Shown: one piece after another, positions 23,086 to 35,164 of the stretch
Position numbering within the stretch: the stretch's first letter is position 1
Layout: each line of letters begins with the position of its first letter
Origin: Hexactinellida sp. DTS-2022
Taxonomy: Eukaryota; Porifera; Hexactinellida
DNA: 64,000 nucleotides
Direction of reading: 5' to 3'
NCBI GenBank assembly: GCA_028753945.1
Contig: JAPNXP010000014.1
Location: 2,914,001 to 2,978,000, forward strand
Translations under genes and position numbers: made by a program
Notes under the pieces: model-generated
Database searches by the model: none
Seen by the model: only the letters and a program-made list of their open reading frames with translations
What the model was told of the DNA's origin: nothing

Positions 23086-25161
23086 TTATTCTCTAATTAA
23101 CCTCAAGAATAGCTCATCATTCGTTAGATGACCGGTTTTTTGTTTTTGTTTGAGTTCTATGTTTTTCCTCTGTAAGAATGAAACATAATTACTCTGACAG
23201 AGGAGACGCACGAACACATCGCGGATATTATCCTCGAAGTTTGTTTTTCGTGCCAATAACTCGCGGTATCTTCTTATGTGCTTGTTGCACGATTCCAGGC
23301 CTTCTTCGGAAAACGCTTTCATTCCTCTTCCTTCATTAAATCTTGACATTAATTCTACTGAGTGAGCCAAAATCTTATGGAGCGTTGGTGTGACATTGGC
23401 CCAAGAAAAGTGATCAATGATAAGTTGGTAAGTGTCCTTGCAATGAGTTTCTAATGTTTCCTCGTTAATAGTATTGTCGCTGTTGTAAATCCTGAGAATG
23501 ACACCAAGATTCGAGTGAATGGTGGTAAACGACTGTCTGCAATCATTCGGTAACAAGGTCACAACCCATCGGAGATAACTATTTGTTTCATCGCACTTTC
23601 CAGAAAAACACTGCCTTGCCACGTTTCCAGTGGTTGATGTTCCCCCTTGACTATTTGGAAAGTCGATCCTAATTCCCGTTTTCTCTTGTAAGAAATCGCG
23701 AACAAATGCTTTAGAAGTTTCGATTTTGGAAGACGTAGGTGACGATTTTCTTACTCCTGCATGAAGATTCATCAACCAAGAAAATATTCTAATGTATCCG
23801 TGTAATGGAGAGGCTGGTAAGATATCGATTGTTGAAATTGGTCTGTGAGTAATATTGAATCGTTTCGAAGGATGTCTGGCCAAAAACTCATCTTCGTCTA
23901 CCTCAAGAAATATCTCCTTTGCTAGTTGGATGCTTCGATTAATGGGGAACCCGTGTTGGATTAAATACCTGTCTTTTAATTGTTCTCTCGTAGCGGTACA
24001 TAAGTGACAAGCCGCTCCACCGGCACCATCCAGAATACCTGCCATTTTAGTATCGAACATAGCTCGTTCAACCCTCACGTTTCATTTCCCTTGGGGAAGC
24101 TCAAATCCGTTCGTTTGAATGTATTCCGTTTCAAAATTAATGTTCTCCATTAGAAAGCGTACGTTATCTTCATTTTCTGGGACTGCAAATAATGACAAAG
24201 GACGCACAGCAAAAGGAGAGTTAGGTACGGGATTTTTCCAAATTATTTCCTTTGTATTATCCGTAATGTGTATTATTCGGAAACAAAATAAAAGGAATGT
24301 TTTAGTTGAGATATCAGGATGTTCTTGCAATTGGTTGTAGAGTCTGTGACAACCAGATCCATCTAAGCCATCAACTATTGTTATATTAATTGGGTAACGG
24401 GCATTTTGAAGGCTTTCGTCAAATTCGACCAGTTGGTGCACTGTGATGGCGAGTAAATCTCTATAAGGTATCGTGATTCCTATAGGATGGTTTAATTTGG
24501 TCACAATTTGGAGTTCGTTTAATAAATTAACCTTTGAACGGAAGAGGCTAAGCTTATTATAGGAAGATAAAATTACATTCTCCGATTTCAAGAAGCGTCG
24601 AAATTCGGTATACTTTCTCCTCCCTATAGATAAGAAATCGAGAAGAAATGAGCAATTAGATTTACTCAGTTCACGACTAGAGGAGCCAAAAGTACCAGTT
24701 TCGACTATTTCTTTGCAAAAATCTGACACCGTATAATCCTTCTCGTCGTTTGAAATAAGCTGCAAAAGTAAGGCAGCTACTTGTTTTGCAGAGATTTTTT
24801 CAATTTCGGCATAATCTCGAACACAGTCCAAGAGACTTGACATTCTGTTTCTCTGATGCTTTACAGAACATTCAAGCAAGGGCTTCAATCGAGAACTAGG
24901 CTTTTCTCCTAGATCTGAAGAAGTAGCAGTTACTGTGCATGTATGTGCAATAGATGGGCCGAAGAAGCCAAGTTTCCAAGCTTCGAGTGTTTGTCTTTTT
25001 CTGCATACTTCTCTCTCTCTTAGTAACGCCACAAATTTCATTCGGTAATGGTCAAAATACTCGTCTTGAACAGAACATTGTGCCATGAACTTACGAGTCA
25101 AGGAACTAAGGTTTTCAGAATCATTCTCTTTCAAAAAGGTGTACACTTTGTTATTGTCCAT
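23086..25161 (-). CDS. RAG1/Transib-family transposase with one in-frame TGA
   Basis: One minus-strand frame of 692 codons starts MDNNKVYTFL at 25161 and ends at 23086. It is interrupted only by a TGA at 24084-24082. Candidate catalytic residues in family order are Asp267 (VDGLDGSGCHRLY, compare RAG1 D600), Asp370 (AMFDTKMAG, compare D708) and Glu623 (SEEGLESCNK, compare E962). A zinc site is formed by Cys385/Cys388 (ACHLCTAT) and His595/His600 (HKILAH). The blocks IIWKNPVPNSP and TGNVARQCF match family-wide motifs. Length is Transib-like (about 700 residues) and there is no RING region, while HKILAH and GLESCNK look closer to RAG1. Activity would need read-through or another copy. Confidence 0.88.
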
Positions 25162-25789
25162 GAGTCTTGTAATTTCTATTCATAATGTAACATTTATTAA
25201 CAAACCATAAAATTATATTTTGTCAAATATAAGTGAGATTTTCGGTGATTGGGCTTACTCTTAGCCTATTTTTAAGATTGTTTGCGGGTACCTGCGGGTA
25301 TAAATATATTTTTAATTACTAGAATAGATATATAACTAATAATTTATGTTGGTATTACGCTTCTCAATTCACTTCAATTTGAGATTTTGCTCTCTGATTA
25401 CCTGAAAATTAGTTAGATTAATACAACTGATTGGAAAATTTGAACAGCTCATAATAGGTTTAATAAGCAAATAAATCTGCAAGAAATTATTAATATCGAA
25501 TAAAGGAGAAAAAATGCATTCTAAATATGTTTACACTTTGCATTCACTATTTATAGAAAGTAACCTGGAGATTGGAATAGTCAATGGTATTTTGATAGAC
25601 ATCATTTTACACTGTAACTCAATATCATAGTCATGACTTCAGTCGAGTGTATCGGAATGTAACCACACTCAATTTTCAAAATCAATGCATTTTTCTAGGT
25701 TTACAACAATGCAGAATTTTATGAAGCTAAAATTACCCAAAACAAGTGATGTCAAAATTTCGAATTTTTCTCCTGGTTTGACCACTGTG
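25162..25789 (-). promoter_or_regulatory. 5' flank and right terminal repeat of the Transib/RAG-like element
   Basis: This is 628 bp between the transposase start and the element end, AT-rich, with no convincing frame. The terminal 23 bp read inward as CACAGTG, a 7-bp spacer and CAGGAGAAA. It presumably holds the promoter and a transposase binding site; I see no specific promoter motif. Confidence 0.5.
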
Positions 25790-25980
25790 TACCTGCCAAC
25801 AATTAATGCTCCCGCTACAGCTATGTCTACTGTAAATGAAGTTCTGAACCAAACACTCAACATCATGAAGTCCCTGTACCTGAACCAAATTGTCTGTATG
25901 TTTGACTAAGCATTGTATGCTAAGACTGCAGAGTTAGTGTGGAAGCAAGACAAATACAAGAACATTATCATAAGGACTGG
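25790..25980 (+). pseudogene. Transposon-derived gene, segment 3
   Basis: The frame reads YLPTINAPATAMSTVNEVLN, then IVCMFD, a TAA stop, and ALYAKTAELVWKQDKYKN, ending IIIRTG at 25980. In relatives the stop position is Gln (FDQALYAKA), so one base change made the stop. The sequence is cut at 25980 by the 10.4-kb composite and resumes at 36340. Confidence 0.75.
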
Positions 25981-26199
25981 CCATAGCATTCTAATATACT
26001 AAGGCAATGGCACTTAGGTTTTTTAATTTACACTACATAGTTAATAGATTCATGAAATAAATATTTAAACACAATGAGCTAAGTGTAACAATAAACAACA
26101 TTATAGAGTCTCTCTGTAAAGTATGAGATTAGGAGTGAAACTTGTATTTGCAGTATAATTCGTCAGAGGAACTCTCCATTTAACAAACATCTTATAGAG

Positions 26200-26343
26200 C
26201 AGAGGTTCTGAAATTGGGTGCACGGAAGTATTAGGGGGTCGACAAGATCTCAAAATTTGTAATACGGGAAATGGGAGGGGATTCACAGAATATTTGATAT
26301 TTGCTAAAGTGGGTCCACGGTTGAAAAAGGTTGGGGTTCGCTG
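26200..26343. mobile_element. Degenerate hAT-like MITE
   Basis: The left end CAGAGGTTCTGAAATTGGG and the right end TTGGGGTTCGCTG are weakly inverted. The flanks TTATAGAG and TCATAGTC match at 6 of 8. The GTGCACGG/GGTCCACGG words are typical of old hAT MITEs. Confidence 0.5.
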
Positions 26344-26504
26344 TCATAGTCTGTATCTAGAATAGAATAAGAATTAATTAATGGAATCAAACAAACTCGA
26401 TCTTAAATTAATTCAGAAATATACTAATAACTAACTTGAGAATATTTGCGGCAAAACCCCCACCCTAAATTGAAGTTTCAAACTAAATATACGTACGTAT
26501 AATA

Positions 26505-26830
26505 CAGTAGAAGGTCGTTAGTAATAACACGGTTAATACAGCCCCTATAAAGCCTTTTCAACACAATCATATTGGTTAAATCGAATCCCGATGAAAGCGC
26601 GCTTTGGTGCCCCAGCGTTTTATGTCCCTGACCCTAAATCCCTAACGTTATTAGTACCCCGTGCATATATCGCTAATGTTTAAAGCCCAGGGGCCCCAAA
26701 ACGCGAGCGATTTAGGTACGGGGACCAAGAAAAAGGGTGGGTCCCCCCATAACGCGTATAGACCGGATAAGGCGAACAAAAGCATTTTGATGTTCCCCTG
26801 GCTGGTATTCGTACGAACGAGATTCTACTG
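26505..26830. mobile_element. pogo/Tigger-like MITE
   Basis: CAGTAGAAGGTCGTTAGTA and its inverted counterpart ending GAACGAGATTCTACTG are flanked by TA on both sides. It contains poly-G and poly-C words but no coding sequence. Confidence 0.78.
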
Positions 26831-28164
26831 TATATTACTTTACACGGCCAAAAGTATTTGAATATCCGAAATTTGTGCCACAAGTGGCTGATGACAGGGA
26901 TACATATACTTCCTCAAATATCGACATAAGATGACCTGAAAAAACTAGGTTTTCAAGTTTATCACGATAGTAATCATAGTATGATATTTTAACTAACTCA
27001 TAACAATGTAGTGGCATTTTGTGTTCCTGTCAATGCGGCACTTGTGACACAAGTGGCACAAAAAACCGCCTGTAACGCCGATGCAGGCAGAGGATATCCT
27101 ACACAGTGGGCATTTTCAGGGGTGTAAGTGGAAATAAGAAAACTATGCTTAGATAGACTCTAATGAAGTATTATTGACATATAGGTTATCGGTAGCTTCA
27201 AACCGAATGGCATCATCAAAATATTGTGAGTAATCTCATAACAGTTGTTTTGGACGATCAATGGTAAATTCATGATTTATTTATTTTTGGTTTTGTAACA
27301 ATTATATATTAATTACCCTGATTATTGATAATACATCTTAAACTTGTGTAAATAATTGGAATGTTAGTCATATCCCAGGTATTATATATTGCATTGAAAT
27401 CTAAGAGGGTAGATGGATGCTGAGTGTAACTATTGCAGGTGCAATTACTCTTAGGAAACTCTAGATAGTTTTAGTTAGCTAGTTGTATAATATGGAACAT
27501 TACTAGCGCCTAAATTTCTTCCGGATCTCAAAATTATCCTATTGAAATTAAAAAACATGGATGAATTCCTAGCTTGGTATGCTGATTGAGAGATTTGACT
27601 TTAAAATATCATAAACTGCTTTGTTATTCGTTATCACTATCAGTTAATGGATGAAAAAAACTAAAATAATTGGATAAATAGTGGAGAAATTAAATTTATA
27701 CTATAGGAATTTTCTGAGGGGACAATGGTAAATTGAAAAAATAATTTAGGGGGGAGGGGGGCTTGGGGGGTCTGAAATTTAGGATAGATCAAGTCAATAA
27801 GTATTTAGGCTAATTAGAATCAATGAAATAACTAACCATTATGGGCCAGCCTAAGTTTTTGAACTGAATGTGAAAATTAATTAGTGTCCGATCTTTAGAA
27901 AAACTCTTTTGATAATCTGGCAAATTCAGAGTCAAAACTAAAATAAAATTTATCTTAATAATTATCCCACGTCTGGCTAGGAAAGTAAAATTGAAACTGA
28001 AAGTTAATTGAATTTCAATTGAAAGTGAAAGTGGGGTTTTTCTATTTATACCTTTACCCCAAGACATCCGAGGGATTTATATAACTCATTAACTGATATC
28101 ATATTGAGTATGAACACTAGTAAGATAAAACTGCTCTTGCGCATCAGATTAGCATACGCTATAG

Positions 28165-29476
28165 CAGTGGTGTAGAAGGGGGCGCAAGGGGGCGGAGCCC
28201 CCCTTGTTAAAATTTAATAGACTCCTTTAATAGGCACCAAGTTTTGTAAGTTTCAAAATAACCTGTGGGGGCCGATTACCAAACAATTTTTTATTCTTGA
28301 CTTTGCTTAGATTATACATCTACATACATAGAATATAACACTGAAAACTAGGAACGTAAATAACATCTTACTTATCGTTTACAGCCAAAACTAAGATCCT
28401 AATGTTGTGCCAAACTCCCCTCAGCTCTAAACTTGTCGGGGTCCAGAACTCCAAACTTGGCGTCTATGAATCATTTAGTTCAATTTTTTTTATGAGGTTA
28501 TTTGTAGAATTATAATTTTTCATATTATGAAGAAATTCTAAACAATTTAATTAGCCAATTAAGCGCGTCAATCAATTCAGACTGTCCAACAATCCCGATT
28601 TTGCTTGAAAACCCAAATCCCGACACAACTTGGCAAATGCCGATTTTACACAGGTAGTCTAATTTCAATAATACTGCTATGTGATACTGTGTATTATTGT
28701 CGACTAAGTACTAACTTTATCTCATTTGTAAGATTCTTTAGCTTTAAATTGGTGAATATATCTGAGGAATAACAATAATTTAATTGAAATGATGTTTTTT
28801 AATGGGAAACACGCGTGAAATTACGATCGATTTACCAAGCCATTTGACAGAAATATGTATTTGAGAGTGCTGGAAATGCAGTTTGAGGCCTTCCAGGTTG
28901 CAAAATTTTCGGTAGGGCATACCCCCAGGAGCCGCTAGTTTTCTCATGCTACGCCCTAAACTGACCGCTATGCGTTCAAAAATCCGGAAGAGTTTTGGAA
29001 TGGAATAACTTCTATTAATTGACTCAATTCTTTGTACGGAATTCAAATCTTCTGCCACACGTCGCGAAGCGACCGACCAAGCGTAGCACGCTAGTTATTA
29101 GTATTTCTGAATTCTAGGGCTTCACGAATGTACCCGACTGTGGGACAAATAAGTTATCGCCCCCAGATCCATGGGCGTAGCCAACAAAAGATTTTGGGGG
29201 GGCCCCGAAAAAACTTGTGGGGGGCCACTATTCAGATGAGTCATTACAATACAGAAGGCGAACGCTATATATATCCTTATTCAAAGTTATTGTAAAAAAT
29301 TTGGGGGGCCCGGCCCCCCCATGGCTACACCCATACACATACCCCTAGCTTGATCCTGAAGATATGATCGTTTTTATAAAAAAACACCCCTTTTTGCAAT
29401 TCCTCGACCCGTCCCTGAACATCTTAATTTATGATCCCAAATCTTCCCTTGATACAAATTTAATTCTACACCACTG
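28165..29476. mobile_element. Non-autonomous hAT, 1312 bp
   Basis: CAGTGGTGTAGAA and TTCTACACCACTG are perfect inverted ends. The flanks CGCTATAG (28157-28164) and CACTATAG (29477-29484) match at 7 of 8. Inside are a Helitron-like 3' end (GTCGCGAAGCGAC...CACGCTAG, about 29058-29094) and a small MITE at 29170-29335. No transposase is seen. Confidence 0.85.
29170..29335. mobile_element. MITE with CATGGGCGTAGCC ends
   Basis: The left end CATGGGCGTAGCC is matched by GGCTACACCCATA at the right. The interior is homologous, in the opposite orientation, to the better preserved copy at 44865-45055. Confidence 0.7.
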
Positions 29477-30309
29477 CACTATAGTATAGTAATGGTGAAT
29501 TCAATTTAAATGTTTTCCTATCCAGAAAAATTCTGTTTTGAATATGAGTACGTATTACATTACTCATTCCTTTTCACAGTAATCATTGTCCTTGCATTGT
29601 ATTAATTTTAAAATTGAGTTTTAGAGGTTTTAGGTTATGCTTAATCCCAAAAAGTATAAGTAAGATATTTGACAATGTTACACTATTTCCCCTGCTTTGC
29701 CCACTGTGTCCTACCACCCACTTAGAGAATTTATTGAAAGTGGAGAAATACACCTTACAATGGCTTGAACAGAAATCAAATTTACCAACAAGTAGCCCCT
29801 ATCATGATGCTATAGTATTCTATACGAGGACGTATCAAGCTATATTCATAGGGATTCCATAATGACCAATTTTCAGGGAGAGAAAAAATAAGAAATTACC
29901 ATTGCACTTCCTGGAAATCTTTAACTTATCCTTTTCTTCTCTGTATGACTCAGACTAATTGATAGAGCTGACTAAACAAATAATATTCCGCTGAGTCGAG
30001 ACTACTGTGCATGTGACAAATTGAGAATAGTAGGAGGGAAATCATGGTAGATAAACTTGTGAAGAATATCGTTCAGCTTTAGATCACACGTGCAATGTTG
30101 CGAAATGTATCCCCAACATTGGGAACCGGTGTTTCTCTTCTCTGCAAATTTCCCGACTAAAGCTTGTCTGAGTTGATCTGGTTTCTGGTGCAACTTGAAA
30201 TGCGCGAACCGGTCATCTGATTTGTATTACCCTTACACTTTGGAGCCGAACTAAGTAGTGGCATATCTACTTAGTAGCTAGCAGAACCACAAGAAATCAA
30301 TACTATTAT
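29477..30309. other. Composite interior without recognised gene
   Basis: An 82-codon frame at 29614-29862 (MSFRGFRLCLIP) has no family that I recognise and may be chance. Nothing else is visible. Confidence 0.4.
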
Positions 30310-30769
30310 TAGTCCAGCCGCTTACAACATTAATCATGCATTTTTATATAGAATTTTCAGACTTTGTAGGTTTGTTCTTTCATGCAAATAGTGTATTTTT
30401 GGAATCCAAATTCCAATGTGTCGGCCACAATTGACCACTTAAGGGACACATTTTGAAGGTGTTAGAACTCATCTAACTTCCTCAAATCAAGTCCAATTTC
30501 AATTTTATACCGATATTCGTAATCAACACTAAATTTGGCGTCATTTAAGTGGTCACCTGAGACAATTTTTCCTTTACGACGCAGGAATGTTGTAGGAATT
30601 TAACAACATTCCATTCTCAAATTTGATTGTAACCCTATCGAGTGACCCCTTGTTCGATTCCACTCAGCTTCCTGAAGCTAGTTAGACACATGCGGACCCT
30701 CTCAAAAGGTCATTTGGTGCAATTGTACTGTTCTGACATATTTGTTCCGGCTGCAAAATGGTTCCGGCC

Positions 30770-30934
30770 CATAGGCGTCGGAAAACCCGGCCACCCGGCA
30801 TGGGTCGGCAGCCCGTATGGGCTTCCCGGCTCTACTTGGCGTGAATGTAGCGGCCCCGGGTCCGATTGGGCCGATCCCGGAACCTTTGGGCCGGGCGGCC
30901 CAAAGGGCCTTCGGGACCATTTCCGACGCCTGTG
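30770..30934. mobile_element. GC-rich hAT-like MITE in the left palindrome arm
   Basis: The ends CATAGGCGTCGGAAA and TTTCCGACGCCTGTG are inverted. The 8-bp duplication TTCCGGCC is perfect at 30762-30769 and 30935-30942. It is far richer in G and C than its surroundings, which produces long but meaningless open frames on both strands. Confidence 0.85.
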
Positions 30935-31497
30935 TTCCGGCCGGTACCAATTTGTCATAAATTGTTCATTTAACAAATTAGTTCCGGGCTAAATTTAGAG
31001 TGTTAATCATTTCTATGGGTTCGTCTATTCCATAGCAAATTCGTTCCGGCTTAATTTATACCAGTAATCACTTAGACGGGTTTCTAATCCAACACTTAAG
31101 AACACTTCAAACCAAGTTTACAAAATAGAAGGCAAATACAAATATATTTTATGTAAATAGATGTTAGAATCCCTGGACCGGATATATTTCTGAGATTTTC
31201 AATACTTTATTTGTTAATAGTTTTTCTGTTATACGGAATATACGTATATACATATCCCTTCGTTGCACCGGTATGTGAATGTCAAACTGAAACTAAAAAG
31301 CAATTTCATTTGAATTGAAATCTGATTTTTCTATTTATACCTTTTACCCCAGGCAATGAAGGGTGTAATTGACCTAACAACAGTTAGAATATTGAATAAG
31401 TATTCAAAATCTCAATTGTGAGATCACTCAACCGCTACGCGCTCTCGTTTATTCATTAAAATATGGCTCATTATTAGTTGTTCCAACTTAACAACAA

Positions 31498-32102
31498 CAG
31501 TGGCGGCGCCAGGGGGGGCAGGGGGGGGGGGCATAGCCCCCCCCTAGAATAACAATATTGTACACAGTGATGTACTCCGTTACTAAATCTTCCGTTACTC
31601 CGTTACCGTTACTTTATATCTCCCGTTACCCTTACTCCGTTACCGTTACTTTATTTATTCCGTTACCGTTACTGCGTTACTTTTGTTAGGTTTACCCGTT
31701 TGCCTATATTCAGTACAGTAAACCTTAATGTAACGGTTACTGATTTAAAATTCCGTAGTAATGGCAATGGAATAAGTTTAACGTAATAACGGTAATGTAT
31801 GGTAAGAGGAACTGATTAAAGATAACGGTAACTAGTTAAAAGTAACGGATGTCCGTTACCGTTACTTTTTTCCGTTACCGTTACTCGGCGATGTCCGTTA
31901 CCGTTACTTTTTCCGTTATCGTTACTCGGCGATGCCCGTTACCGTTACTTTTTACCGTACCGTTACTTGTCGACATCCGTTACCGTTACTTTTTCCGTTA
32001 CCGTTACCGTTACCGTTACTCAGTTACTAGTAACGGAGCAGGGAGCACATCACTGGTTGTACAGTGTGGCCCCCCTACCAGAAAATCCTGGCGCCGCCTC
32101 TG
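31498..32102. mobile_element. hAT-like MITE with CCGTTACC tandem core
   Basis: CAGTGGCGGCGCCAGG pairs with CCTGGCGCCGCCTCTG. ACAACAA flanks both ends (31491-31497, 32103-32109). The core from about 31560 to 32040 is built of CCGTTACCGTTACTTTT units and carries the same repeat as 38409-38650. There is no coding sequence. Confidence 0.82.
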
Positions 32103-32386
32103 ACAACAAACATTCTCTTTTTGCCACAAAACAAGTTCTATCCAGCAAATGTATTTACCAGTATATTTGTCGAAGGCTAGTCTTTAGGTGAAGTATAATA
32201 CTTGACAACTTTTTTCCTATTTGCCACAAAGTGTCAAAGACAACAATAAATATCATTTTAGAAATATTCCGATTCTAAATTGGAAATCATCATCCTTGTT
32301 TACCAATTAAACCCGTTGGAAGCTGGCCTCTATGTGCATTTCGTATTTATCAACTTTTACTTATTTTGTAACAGCAACAATTTATA

Positions 32387-32544
32387 CAGATGAACTCCCG
32401 TTATAACGAACTCGGGTATAACGGAATACCCGCTTATTAAAGGAGCACTAAATGCATTAATTATTTTCAGTTTAAAACGAATATCCGGATATAACGAAGG
32501 AATTTACAGGTCACGAGCACTTCGTTATAACGAGAGTTTACTTG
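32387..32544. mobile_element. pogo-like MITE
   Basis: CAGATGAACTCCCGTTATAA and its inverted copy (TTATAACGAGAGTTTACTTG) are flanked by TA at 32385-32386 and 32545-32546. GTTATAACGA words of this type mark Tigger/pogo-derived MITEs. Confidence 0.8.
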
Positions 32545-33203
32545 TATATTCATAAGAAAAATTTGTAAATGCGAAATTAGTTTTCATACTTACTGTTTAA
32601 GAACAAAGCTAGTATAATAAATACGACTATGTTTAACCTTAATCCAATAAATATCATACATAGGGCCGCCAGAAGCGGTCAGGCCAATAGCCTAACCACT
32701 CTTACGTCACTAGTTAGGCCGGTCATGTCATGGCCAGACCACTATAACTGCTTCCACCGGATCTGATAGATACCTTGTATTAATAATCACGAGATTGGAT
32801 AACATCTAATTCGAAATCCTGAGACTTAAGCTCTATTTTTAAGATTAATTCAATTAGTACGTAGGATAATAAACATATTTACTACTTCCCAGAGGCTGAG
32901 GGTACATGGTTTTTAATTATAATGTACGGTTATGTACCTAAGCAAGGGTGGTGATTACGTAAATGTTACTTAAGTGTAGTTTCAGTTTGACATTCACATA
33001 CTGGGGCAACGAAGGGATACCATATAACAGAAAAACTATTAACAAATCAAGTATTGAAACCTGGGATTTAGAAAGAATTCCCAGGATTCAAATCCCAGAA
33101 ATATATCCGGTCCCGGGATTATAACCTCTATTTACATAAAATATATTTGTATTTGCCTTCTATTTTGTAAACTTGGTTTGAAGTGTTACTTAAGTGTTGG
33201 ATT

Positions 33204-35164
33204 CATAGACTCCTTAAGATAAGGACTAGAACGTCGCGATCTCGGGGTTTTTAACTTGAGTCAGAGAGGCTCCGATTATAAAAATTTAAAAAGCATTAGG
33301 TTTCCGGTTTCCAAATGTGATTTTTGGCATACAGGAGTAACTTTTGGCACCCGTCAACAATTTGAGGTTTTCACTCAAAATTTCTCACACCTCGGAAAGT
33401 TATGACGTCATTGTCACATTTCGAGAACCCTGAAAAGTCACTTAATCGCACATAATTCGCGCACTCTAAGAGATAAAAATCTGAAAATTTAAAATAACAT
33501 GCACATTAATGATGCGAACACTTTGATAACACCAGATTGCCAATATGCTTACTCATTATCACATGATGACCTAATCACTAAATTTCACATTTTTAAATTT
33601 GACTATTTAGGCCTATTTACGCTTTATAATCAATGTTAGAAGTGTATAAACCATACACCAACCGCAAAGTGGTTGGTGTGTGGTTGGGTTCTGCCGCAAA
33701 GCGACCTAGCAAGCGAAGCGCACTATAATATATAGATACACACCGCCAGATCGTGTCCCTAAATCTCACATATTTAGGGACATATGTCCCTAAATACTCC
33801 ATAAAAACACACTTTTATGGTGAATTTCCTTATAGGGAATCGAGGTTTTTTTTACCTAATTGTGTTGTAAAAAAAGCTAAACATTTAAATATGTCCCTAA
33901 ATGTTACATTCAGAGTAGAGCCGAGCGACAAGACACGAACACGACACGAACACAAACACGACACGACACGAATTCGTGTTCGTGTCGTGTTAGACCAAAG
34001 TTTTCGTGTTCGTGTCGTGTTCGTGTTCAAGGTTTATGTCTCGTGTCGTGTTCGTGTCGTGTTGTGCCAAAACTTTCGTGTTCGTGTCGTTTTCGTGTTC
34101 AAAGTTCATGTATCTTGATCGTCTTCGTGTGGTGTTGGGCTAAAATTCATCGAGGTTTTGTTATTAAAATTATACAATACTTGTGGTATTCAAGTTATTG
34201 TATTGTATTCCTATTTCACTTTTGTGTTCCCGTTAAATTGTTGTTCAACCACAATTGCTTTCTTATATTGTCACTAGTATTTGAGACAATTCTTCCATAT
34301 TGCGTTCATAACTTAGACCGTGGTCCACGCTTCGACTTATTTACATTCAAATATAATTATGAATGTTATGATTTCTTAATTTATATATATTAATTTGATT
34401 TATCAAAACTATGTATTCGGTGTCCGAGTTTCGAGTTTTTTATTGATATTCGTGTTTCGTGTTCGTGTTCATGTTTCGAATTCGTGTTTCGTGTTTCGTG
34501 TTCGTGTCGTGATCTGTTTGTGTGGCGAATTTCGTGTTCGTGTTGTGTTCGTGTCATATGTTTCGTGTTCGTGTTAGTGTAAAAGACAAATTTCAACACG
34601 ACGAACACCTCTAATTCAGAGACATGCTTTTAGACTGTAGCATCAATCTATATAGATACTAGCGTGCTTCGCGGGAGAACACAAACACACACCAACCGCA
34701 AAGCGGTTGGTGTATGGTTTATACACTTCTAACATTGATTATAAAGCGTAAATAGGCCTAAATAGTCAAATTTAAAAATGTGAAATTTTAATGATTACGT
34801 TATCATGTGATAATGAGTAAGCATATTGGAAATCTGGAGTTACCAAAGTGTTCGCATCATTAATGTGCATGTTAAATTAAATTTTCAGATTTTTATCTCT
34901 TAGAGTGCGCGAATTATGTGCGATTAAGTGACTTTTCAGGGTCCTCGAAATGTGACAATGACGTCATAACTTTCCGAGGTGTGAGAAATTTTGAGTGAAA
35001 ACCTCAAATTGTTGACGGGTGCCAAAGGTTACCCCTATATGCCAAAAATCACATTTGGAAACCGGAAACCTAATGCTTTCCAATTTTTATAATTGGAGCC
35101 TCTCAGACTCAAGTTAAAAACACGGAGATCGTGACGTTCCAGTCCTTATCTTAAGGAGTCTATG
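33204..35164. mobile_element. 1961-bp long-TIR element built from inverted Helitron ends
   Basis: CATAGACTCCTTAAGATAAG is repeated inverted at the right end, and the arms run about 500 bp. The duplication GTTGGATT is perfect (33196-33203, 35165-35172). Each arm contains the conserved body and the 3' end (AGCGACCTAGCAAGCGAAGC) of the local short Helitron, facing inward. The middle holds another MITE (33916-34613) and a segment related to 61850-62030. It sits in the right arm of the 30312-35965 palindrome. Confidence 0.82.
33916..34613. mobile_element. hAT-like MITE with CGTGTTCGTGTC tandem core
   Basis: The duplication ATTCAGAG is perfect (33908-33915, 34614-34621). The terminal repeat is short (TAGAG...CTCTA). 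The interior is mostly ACACGAACACGA units on the left and GTGTTCGTGTCG units on the right, so it is palindromic at the level of its satellite. Confidence 0.8.

Larger units (their letters stand above)
22799..25789 (-). mobile_element. Transib/RAG1-like DNA transposon, 2991 bp
   Basis: Both ends read CACAGTGGTC going inward, and CACAGTG is the consensus heptamer of V(D)J recombination signals. The 5-bp target duplication TACCT is perfect (22794-22798 and 25790-25794), as expected for Transib and RAG transposition. Removing the element and one TACCT restores the host frame (NTVSYLPTINAP). A shared 9-mer, CAGGAGAAA, lies 16 bp inside the left heptamer and 7 bp inside the right one. One transposase frame fills most of the interior on the minus strand. 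No second gene is visible. Confidence 0.92.

Noticed and set aside
22799-25789. RAG2-like partner gene in the RAG-like element
   Set aside because: No kelch-type or PHD frame is present in the 287 bp after or the 628 bp before the transposase.
25685-25909. 74-codon plus-strand frame starting at 25685 as an independent gene
   Set aside because: Its first third is the terminal region of the RAG-like element, and its remainder is segment 3 of the interrupted family.
29058-29094. Independent Helitron
   Set aside because: Only a 3'-end-like hairpin and CTAG are present, with no matching 5' end inside the surrounding hAT.
31849-32103. Arg/Tyr/Val-rich frames in the CCGTTACC core
   Set aside because: They are translations of a tandem repeat; no protein family matches.
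33753-34608. Frames of 60-121 codons in the CGTGTTCGTGTC region
   Set aside because: They are repeat translations on both strands of a MITE core.
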